In this document: in pieces, positions 57,676 to 64,000 of the stretch
How the letters are laid out: each line of letters opens with the position of its first letter
Numbering within the stretch: position 1 is the stretch's first letter
DNA from: [Flexibacter] sp. ATCC 35103
Lineage (GTDB): Bacteria > Bacteroidota > Bacteroidia > Flavobacteriales > Flavobacteriaceae
Length of the DNA: 64,000 bases
Reading direction: 5' to 3'
Assembly (NCBI RefSeq): GCF_001975985.1
Contig: NZ_MTQF01000001.1
Location: forward strand, 268,979-332,978
Program-made: the position numbers and the translations under genes
The notes under the pieces: model-generated
Databases searched by the model: none
Told to the model about the DNA's origin: nothing
What the model saw: only the letters and a program-made list of their open reading frames with translations

Positions 57676-60600
57676 ATGACTTTTACGATACCCAATTTAA
57701 GGAAAATGCTATTTTTCCTAGCCCTGTTCATATCCTGTTTTAAAGGTTTTTCTCAGAATAAAGGAATAACATTACAAGTAAAAAATAAACCTATCAGCTT
57801 GATTATTAAATCAATTGAAGAACAAACCGATTTTAGGATTATTTATAATGCAAGAAAAATTGATGCTGATCAGTTGGCAGATATTAATGTTCAAAATGCG
57901 TCTTTAGAAACTGTTTTGACGCAATTATTTGAAGGAAAAAATATTTCGTTTTATATCCAGAAAAAGCAGGTTTTATTAACGAACTCTGCTCCTGCCTCTA
58001 CTTCTGCTATTTCTTCTGATGAAAAAGAGAGATTCATTACCGGAACCGTTTATAATGCCAGAGACAAACAGCCGCTTCCTGGAGCAACAATTCGCATAAA
58101 AGGAACCGGAATGGGTGCTATAACAGATTTTAACGGGAAATTTGTTTATCAGTTAAAAGGAAACAACATCAATAATATGGTGCTTGAAGCCGGCTTTTTA
58201 GGGATGATATCCCAAACTGTAAAAGCAGATAATAAAAAAGAGTTTACATTTTATCTGGAAGAATTCACAGATGAATTGAATCAGGTGGTCATTACTTCAT
58301 CGTACGGAACTACAAAATTAAAAGAAGAAATTGTTGGGAGTATTTCGAGCATAAATGCAAAAGATATTCCGGTGCAGCAAGCCTCTGAAAGTATTGATAA
58401 AATGCTTGAAGGGCAAGTTGCGGGTGTTTTAATCGAAAATACATCAGGAGTTGGCGGACCGGTAAAAATCAACATTCGCGGACAAGGAACCTTAAAGTCT
58501 TTATCAGGATCTATTTTAGGAACTTCGACACAGCCATTGATTATTGTTGATGGTGTAATCATGAGCGAACAAAGTGGTATTGATAGTGCATATTTTGATG
58601 GAGGAAGATTAGCAGAAGGATTATCAAATCCGTTAGCGATGATTTCTACTGATAATATTGAGGATTTTACGGTTCTTAAAGATGCTGCGGCAGTTGGTAT
58701 TTATGGTGCTGATGGTGCAAATGGTGTGATTTTAATTACGACTAAAAAAGGAAAAGTGGGTAAAACCAAGTTCGGATTTTCAAATCAGTTGGGGGTTTCA
58801 TCTGCAATTAATCAGATTAAATACTTAAACGGAGATCAGTATACGGAACTAAGAAACGATTATCTAAAAAATACTTCTCCTGGAAGTGCACTTCTTCCCT
58901 ACAACGGCGTGGATACAAACTGGTTTGATTTATTAAATAAAACAGGAATTTATAACAAATATAATTTTAGTGTTTCTGGAGCTAATTCAAAGTTTTCATA
59001 TCGAACAAATCTAACGTATTTAAACATTGACGAACCTCAATTGGGTAATACAACAAAACAACTTAACGGAGGAATTAATTTAGGATACAGACATTCAAAA
59101 TGGAATGTGAATTTATCTTTGAATCCAAGTTTTATTAAGAAAGATGCGCCAAATGTTTTTTATGACTTTGCTTATCTCCCTACGATCTCGCCTTATAATG
59201 CTGATGGAAGTTATTCGAAATTAGGTGTTTCGGGCGGAAATACCGGAGGAAACCCATTTGCTGCGATTGAGCAAAACAGAAATCAAACGGAAACTTTTGG
59301 AATTCTAGGAAGTCTAAATTTAGGGTATAAATTAAATAAAAACATAAAATTTGCTACCTTATTTGGTATTGATTATGTCGATAAAGAACAGGATCGTTAT
59401 TTTTCCGGAGAAAATGAAAGCGGACAAAATAACAGCACATTTGTATTAGGAGGAGAAACATATCCTAACTGGGGAAGAAGGCTTTTTAATAACCGAAATT
59501 CAACAAAATGGAACTGGCAGGGACAAATGTTGTTCGAAAAAGAAATCAATAAAAACAACAAAATTGATGGTGTAATAGGTTTTGAACTTGGCGAAGAAAA
59601 GATAAATTTTGATTACGCTTCAGCATCCGGTTTTGTGAACCCAAATGTACTTAACAACATAGAAGACGCGTTGCAGGATGATAATACTGCAACTCCTAAC
59701 ATCGATGAATCAAAAGCAAGACAAGTGAGAGGCAATGAAATAAGTTATAATTCGAGAGTTTCAGCATTTGCCCAAGTCAATTACAATTATAAAAAGAAAT
59801 ACTATGCCCTGGCAAACATCAGACGTGACGAAAGTTCTGTTTTTGGTGATGATACCAATGTTGCCTTAAACAGCGGTGCAGGTTTAGCATGGATCATGAG
59901 CAACGAAAATTTTCTACAATCAAGTTCATGGGTAGATTTCCTGAAATTAAAAGTTAGTTATGGTTCAACCGGTAACTCCAGAATTGGTTCCTATCGATCA
60001 AAAGGACTTTATACTATTGTTCAAAATGGTTATAATGGCGATTTAAGTGCCGGTTCGAGCGTTTCTCCTAATGGAAATTTAAGCTGGGAGAAAAACTTAA
60101 AATTCAATACCGGAATTGAGTTTAATGTTTTCAATACCGTAGAACTTTCGCTTGAATATTATTATGACAGTTTATCTGATTTAATTACATCACGCGATAT
60201 TCCAACAGAAACCGGATACAGCACTGTACAGTTAAATGCATCTGATATGTACAATAAAGGTTTTGAATTAACAACCCGATTTAAATGGTTTCAAAAAGAC
60301 AATTTTAAATGGAATACCTCTTTTAATATCTCTACGGTAGAAAATAAAGTGACGAATTTAGTTGGTTTAGGAAGTGATTATTCTTTGGCAAATCTTGCAC
60401 TGGCACAAAAAATAGGATACAGCACATCGACTATTTGGGGCGTAAACTGGATAGGCGTTGATCCTGCGACAGGTCGTGATTTAATTAGAAAAAACGGTCA
60501 GGTTTATGATGCGGCAACGTATAACAGATTGTTTACCAATGCCGATTGGGAACCAATTGGAGATACTCAGCCAAAAGCTTTTGGTGGTTTTAGCAATATG

Positions 60601-61032
60601 ATTTCATTTAAAGGCATTACTTTATCTGTAAATGGCGCTTTTCAATTGGGCGGTGATAAATTAGTTTCGGATGAAATTATTTCTAAATACAACATTACTT
60701 CTAATAGAAATATGTCTGTAAATGCATACGATTACTGGAGAAATCAGGGAGATATTGTCTCACAGCCTGCTCCCGGCAATAATACTTTGCTATCTAATAT
60801 GAGCAAATATGTTTATGATGCTACTTATGTCAAAATCAGCAACATTAACCTGAGTTACAATGTTCCTGTAAAAAATACTTTTCTCGATACGTTAACGATT
60901 TTTGCAGATGTTTCTAATGTGCTGTATTGGTACAAAGAAAAAAGCCCGTCAGGAATGAATGGCATTAGAGAATTCAGTTACAATTATCCACAAGCCAGAA
61001 CGATTTCATGTGGCATTAATACTAAATTTTAA
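57676..61032 (+). CDS. SusC-type TonB-dependent transducer with STN domain
   Basis: Outer-membrane transporter of 1118 residues. The signal is LFFLALFISCFKGFSQ. Residues about 30-105 form a secretin/TonB N-terminal (STN) domain (ISLIIKSIEEQTDFRIIYN, LETVLTQLFEGKNISFYI) that contacts FecR. A carboxypeptidase-like domain follows (GTVYNARDKQPLPGATI). The plug has VKINIRGQGTLKS, PLIIVDGV and DAAAVGIYGADGANGVILI. The barrel ends in ISCGINTKF. The combination of STN, plug and barrel makes it both importer and signal transducer. It is part of an operon sigma-FecR-SusC-SusD-lipoprotein, next to an alpha-galactosidase. Confidence 0.95.
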   Translation: MTFTIPNLRKMLFFLALFISCFKGFSQNKGITLQVKNKPISLIIKSIEEQTDFRIIYNARKIDADQLADINVQNASLETVLTQLFEGKNISFYIQKKQVLLTNSAPASTSAISSDEKERFITGTVYNARDKQPLPGATIRIKGTGMGAITDFNGKFVYQLKGNNINNMVLEAGFLGMISQTVKADNKKEFTFYLEEFTDELNQVVITSSYGTTKLKEEIVGSISSINAKDIPVQQASESIDKMLEGQVAGVLIENTSGVGGPVKINIRGQGTLKSLSGSILGTSTQPLIIVDGVIMSEQSGIDSAYFDGGRLAEGLSNPLAMISTDNIEDFTVLKDAAAVGIYGADGANGVILITTKKGKVGKTKFGFSNQLGVSSAINQIKYLNGDQYTELRNDYLKNTSPGSALLPYNGVDTNWFDLLNKTGIYNKYNFSVSGANSKFSYRTNLTYLNIDEPQLGNTTKQLNGGINLGYRHSKWNVNLSLNPSFIKKDAPNVFYDFAYLPTISPYNADGSYSKLGVSGGNTGGNPFAAIEQNRNQTETFGILGSLNLGYKLNKNIKFATLFGIDYVDKEQDRYFSGENESGQNNSTFVLGGETYPNWGRRLFNNRNSTKWNWQGQMLFEKEINKNNKIDGVIGFELGEEKINFDYASASGFVNPNVLNNIEDALQDDNTATPNIDESKARQVRGNEISYNSRVSAFAQVNYNYKKKYYALANIRRDESSVFGDDTNVALNSGAGLAWIMSNENFLQSSSWVDFLKLKVSYGSTGNSRIGSYRSKGLYTIVQNGYNGDLSAGSSVSPNGNLSWEKNLKFNTGIEFNVFNTVELSLEYYYDSLSDLITSRDIPTETGYSTVQLNASDMYNKGFELTTRFKWFQKDNFKWNTSFNISTVENKVTNLVGLGSDYSLANLALAQKIGYSTSTIWGVNWIGVDPATGRDLIRKNGQVYDAATYNRLFTNADWEPIGDTQPKAFGGFSNMISFKGITLSVNGAFQLGGDKLVSDEIISKYNITSNRNMSVNAYDYWRNQGDIVSQPAPGNNTLLSNMSKYVYDATYVKISNINLSYNVPVKNTFLDTLTIFADVSNVLYWYKEKSPSGMNGIREFSYNYPQARTISCGINTKF

Positions 61033-61037
61033 AAACG

Positions 61038-62513
61038 ATGAAATACTTTAAAAATATAAATACGTTTAAACTCACAGCTTTTGCTCTTGTATTTTTATTG
61101 CACGGCTGCAGTGACTTTTTAGAACAAGAACCCGGAACACAAATTTCGATCACAGAACAGTTAAAAACAAAAGAAGGTGTTCTGCAAGCTGTAAACGGCA
61201 TGTACAGATCACTTGAATCTACTTTGCGCGGCGGGAATTTTGCAGTCTACGCTGATCTTCAGGGTGGAAATCTAAAGTTTACCCCTTCACGAAGCGAAAG
61301 TTCAAAAGGACAAGTTAGTATTCTCGAAAGCGTATCAAATCTATATTCATTTGATGATCAGCCCAACAATTCTAATCTTGCTGCTTTTTATAATAATAGT
61401 TATACTGTAATCAATCAGTCAAATTTAATATTAGAATTTACAGATGCGCTGACAGATGCTACCGAAGCAGAAAAAAATCAAATAAAAGCCGAAGCTTTGA
61501 CCGTTAGGGCCTATGCACACTTTTTATTAAGCGAAGTATACAGTCAAAATTATGATTTTACAGCAGATGCTTCACATTTAGGCATTATTTATACAAAAGC
61601 TTCTATAAACAAAGGGCTTGTATATCCTGCAAGAGAAACTGCAGCAAATACTTATGCTTTTATTATCGACGATATTAATACCGCTTTAGGTCTTTACTCT
61701 GATACAAAAATTTTAAGTGGACCACTTTATTCATATTTTAATAAAACAAGCACAAAAGCATTATTGGCAAGAGTTTATTTATCTAAAAAAGACTGGAAAA
61801 ATGCCTATGACACAGCCAATGATGTTATTACAAATTCAGGCGTAACTCTGGTAAGTTCTGCTAATTACATTTCACAATGGGCAGAACCAGATCTTCCAAT
61901 TTCAGAAATCCTGCTGGAATTCACGATACCCAGAACTACCGAAGGTGGAGCAAGCGGTTCGTTATCTGCGTTTTACGGATACACTTCTACAGCAGTTTAT
62001 GGCAATTATGCGGCTTCACAAGATTTAATAGATTTATACGAAACCTCAGACATTAGAAAGCAATTATTTTTGGTACAGCCTATTTCGACCATTGTGAATT
62101 TACAGCCTGTAAGTTTAAATTATTATTTTACTAAAAAATTTCAGGGAAATCCCGGTTATGCTGCTTTTAGATTAAGTGAACAATACTTAATTCGTGCCGA
62201 AGCTGCTTTTGAACTTAATAATACAGCTCAGGCAAAAAGTGATATAAATACGATCAGAAACCGATCGAATGCAAGTGCTGTAAAAGATTCTGAAAATCTA
62301 AAAGACGCTATATTCCTGGAAAGAAGAAAAGAACTTTGTTTTGAAGGACAGCTGCTTTTTGACATAGGCCGAAATAAAAAAGATATTTCAAGAATCGATG
62401 GCTGTATTTCCCTTAGTTGTGGTCTTACTTATCCGTCGCCAAAATTTGTATTGCCAATACCACGAAGTAATATTAACCTTAACCCAAACCTGAAACAAAA
62501 TGAGTCGTATTAA
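61038..62513 (+). CDS. SusD-type glycan-binding lipoprotein
   Basis: Surface lipoprotein of 491 residues. The lipobox is LLHGC in FLLHGCSDFLEQEPGTQ. The N-terminal SusD region has EKNQIKAEALTVRAYAHFLLSEVY and the C-terminal region has ERRKELCFEGQLLFDIGR. It binds the oligosaccharide at the mouth of the SusC partner, five bases upstream. It overlaps the next gene by 14 bases. Compared with the SusD at 10708 it is 52 residues longer, closer to the size of glycan binders. Confidence 0.94.
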   Translation: MKYFKNINTFKLTAFALVFLLHGCSDFLEQEPGTQISITEQLKTKEGVLQAVNGMYRSLESTLRGGNFAVYADLQGGNLKFTPSRSESSKGQVSILESVSNLYSFDDQPNNSNLAAFYNNSYTVINQSNLILEFTDALTDATEAEKNQIKAEALTVRAYAHFLLSEVYSQNYDFTADASHLGIIYTKASINKGLVYPARETAANTYAFIIDDINTALGLYSDTKILSGPLYSYFNKTSTKALLARVYLSKKDWKNAYDTANDVITNSGVTLVSSANYISQWAEPDLPISEILLEFTIPRTTEGGASGSLSAFYGYTSTAVYGNYAASQDLIDLYETSDIRKQLFLVQPISTIVNLQPVSLNYYFTKKFQGNPGYAAFRLSEQYLIRAEAAFELNNTAQAKSDINTIRNRSNASAVKDSENLKDAIFLERRKELCFEGQLLFDIGRNKKDISRIDGCISLSCGLTYPSPKFVLPIPRSNINLNPNLKQNESY

Positions 62514-63966
62514 AATCATATCTCTATTTAGTATTATTATAGCACTTGCATCTTGTTCAAAGGATGATTACAGGCTAGATGCGCAAAACATAGATCCGTT
62601 TGTAAGGTTTAACTTTTTGACAAGCGGCGCCGGAGTTCCGTTAGAATATCCTGCTGTAAGTACCACAATTCAGCCTGCTGCCAGTTATGAAAATAAATCA
62701 GTCAAAATGCTGAAAGTTCCTGTTACTTTAACTTCAACTACCTTAAAAACTCCTGTTACAGTAAATTTTAGCGCTGCTACTTCCGGAAATCAGGATAGTT
62801 TTACGCTGGAACCTGCAAGCGAATTAGTATTTCAGGGCAATAAATTAACAGATACTATTTATTTGTCTTTTGATAAAAGATGGGCAAACAAACAAGCTAT
62901 TACCTTAAAATTAGAGCATGCATCTGATGAAAACATTCACATTGGAAACCTAAATACCTATGCGCCAAATGATATTTTTACCATTAATTTAGGAGATATA
63001 AGCACCACTTATACTTTTCCGGTAGCACAATACCTTGTAAAAGGACAAGTTGGCGAAACAATCGATTTTAAAGTCAATTTTCCTAACGGATTTTTCCCTT
63101 CGGAAATAGAAAATGCTTCTATTTTTAAATTCCAAAATGGTTTCGAATATTCTTTAACGCATGATGATTACGGCGATAACAGAAGTTCTATAACCTATCA
63201 CTTAAAGCTCTTGGAAGATATTCAGAATGATGATGCGCGTTATGAGACAAAAATTAATTTAATCAATATTCCCAATTACACCGCTACAGGAAATGTGGGC
63301 TTGACGATTGTAAAACCCATAAAATCACCACGTGATATTCTGGCAAATCCTGCATCAAAATTCTCTGATCCTACAAATGCATTTTACCTGACTTATGGCG
63401 AACACTGGTTTAACAACAATGGTACATGCTCCTGGCAGACTTTTAATGCGCTGACTTTTCCGGTTGTCGTAACAAAAGACAACGAAAATGCGATATTGTA
63501 TAGTGATAAAGGAACAGCAAACCCAAATGATGATGTGTATCATGATGCCTTCAAAATTGGTTTTAACGTATCAACCGGAACTAATACAGTCAATTCTTTT
63601 GGTTTAAAAAGATGGTTTTCTAACGAGAGTAATGCTGCGGCGGTTTCTCCCGGATTTAATATTATCTCAGCATTAGAATTTTTCCCGGCAAACGGAAACA
63701 GCAAAACTCAGGGAACCGTATTAGTGATTCCGCAAGATATAACGATTGGGTCCAGTGCAACAAATACACATGTAATTGCCATTTCAGGCGACGGAACATA
63801 CAAAGAAATCAGCGCTGGTTTATATGAGATTTCTTTTGAATTAAAACTAACCAACGACAAGCTTTTTGGAGGAACCGTTTCTACACAATACAGAATGTAT
63901 AACAACAGAGTTTATCCAAAACCTGCTGCATTAAATATTCCTTGCCCTAAAGAAGTTACGCTTTAA
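62500..63966 (+). CDS. Surface lipoprotein in SusE/SusF position
   Basis: Lipoprotein of 488 residues with lipobox LASC in IIALASCSKDDYRL. Two or three beta-sandwich modules are likely: repeated patterns such as LKVPVTLTSTTLKTPVTVNF and TINLGDISTTYTF, without enzyme motifs. The product occupies the place of SusE/SusF-like binding proteins after SusD and is translationally coupled to it. It may bind the same sugar before import. The particular family is not recognised. The gene ends 34 bases before the window edge. Confidence 0.75.
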   Translation: MSRIKIISLFSIIIALASCSKDDYRLDAQNIDPFVRFNFLTSGAGVPLEYPAVSTTIQPAASYENKSVKMLKVPVTLTSTTLKTPVTVNFSAATSGNQDSFTLEPASELVFQGNKLTDTIYLSFDKRWANKQAITLKLEHASDENIHIGNLNTYAPNDIFTINLGDISTTYTFPVAQYLVKGQVGETIDFKVNFPNGFFPSEIENASIFKFQNGFEYSLTHDDYGDNRSSITYHLKLLEDIQNDDARYETKINLINIPNYTATGNVGLTIVKPIKSPRDILANPASKFSDPTNAFYLTYGEHWFNNNGTCSWQTFNALTFPVVVTKDNENAILYSDKGTANPNDDVYHDAFKIGFNVSTGTNTVNSFGLKRWFSNESNAAAVSPGFNIISALEFFPANGNSKTQGTVLVIPQDITIGSSATNTHVIAISGDGTYKEISAGLYEISFELKLTNDKLFGGTVSTQYRMYNNRVYPKPAALNIPCPKEVTL

Positions 63967-63977
63967 AAAAAGTTTTT

Positions 63978-64000
63978 CAGTCGCAGTCGCAGTCGCAGTC
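63978..64000. repeat. CAGTCG hexanucleotide repeat at the window edge
   Basis: CAGTCG units repeat almost four times and run off the end of the window. The repeat is GC-rich compared with its surroundings. The complementary strand contains ACTGCGACT, a word found also in the tract at 47474-47509. What follows lies outside the window. Confidence 0.85.

Noticed and set aside
1..64000. Prophage, integrative element or genomic island
   Set aside because: No integrase, transposase, phage structural gene, tRNA-linked attachment site or abrupt composition change was seen.

Overview
The window reads as chromosomal DNA of a Flavobacterium-like member of the Bacteroidota. It is AT-rich. Its promoters follow the phylum-specific TTG-N17-23-TAnnTTTG pattern and Shine-Dalgarno sequences are mostly absent. 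It carries two SusC/SusD pairs, three further TonB-dependent or surface-secreted systems, proteins with type IX secretion (T9SS) C-terminal domains, LytTR-type signalling and ECF sigma/FecR signalling. I saw no tRNA, rRNA, CRISPR array, transposase, integrase or phage gene.

Layout. 0.3-2.7 kb: a GNAT acetyltransferase and the nitric oxide dioxygenase hmp, the latter bracketed by two large nested inverted-repeat elements and preceded by a palindrome in class II activator position. 3.1-12.8 kb: a LytS-type sensor kinase, a secreted metzincin-like metalloprotease, a SusC/SusD pair and a LytTR response regulator. This looks like a RagAB-style peptide acquisition locus whose two-component system encloses it. 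12.9-13.5 kb: dense intergenic repeats. 13.5-16.8 kb: an unknown membrane-anchored protein, an AhpD-like protein, a DGPF/YCII protein and an ECF42-type sigma factor. 16.9-20.9 kb: a five-gene kaiC-kaiB-kaiB-histidine kinase-response regulator operon. 21.4-25.0 kb: a PID-CTERM mini-protein and two exported surface proteins. 25.1-28.2 kb: quinone reductase, NmrA-like reductase, divergent HxlR regulator and DoxX protein. 28.2-29.5 kb: a hairpin repeat, a small lipoprotein and a DUF6934 gene coupled to a 54-codon ORF. 29.5-33.3 kb: Crp/Fnr regulator, peroxiredoxin, TauE/DUF1634 pair and a luciferase-like monooxygenase. 33.5-38.7 kb: a siderophore-type TonB receptor, a thiolase, and a second HxlR locus divergent from an azoreductase across a perfect 36-bp palindrome. 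38.8-46.8 kb: an HEGRH protein, a multidomain secreted sugar dehydrogenase, an S41 protease with a MarR regulator, a divergent DapB-like protein and a DUF1810 protein. 46.9-53.4 kb: a His/Cys-rich exported protein, an ABC-2 ATPase, a TonB receptor and two DUF3526 permeases. 53.4-64.0 kb: a GH36 alpha-galactosidase divergent from an ECF sigma/FecR/SusC(STN)/SusD/surface lipoprotein operon, a probable alpha-galactoside utilisation locus.

The most interesting units are the kaiC-kaiB-kaiB-HK-RR operon, the TonB receptor embedded in an ABC-2/DUF3526 operon behind a His-rich protein, and the metalloprotease-SusCD locus enclosed by LytS/LytTR. TAnnTTTG boxes corrected several start codons. Where an upstream in-frame codon overlaps the predicted -7 box, the downstream start was chosen. 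All functions are inferred from reading the sequence; no database search was run.
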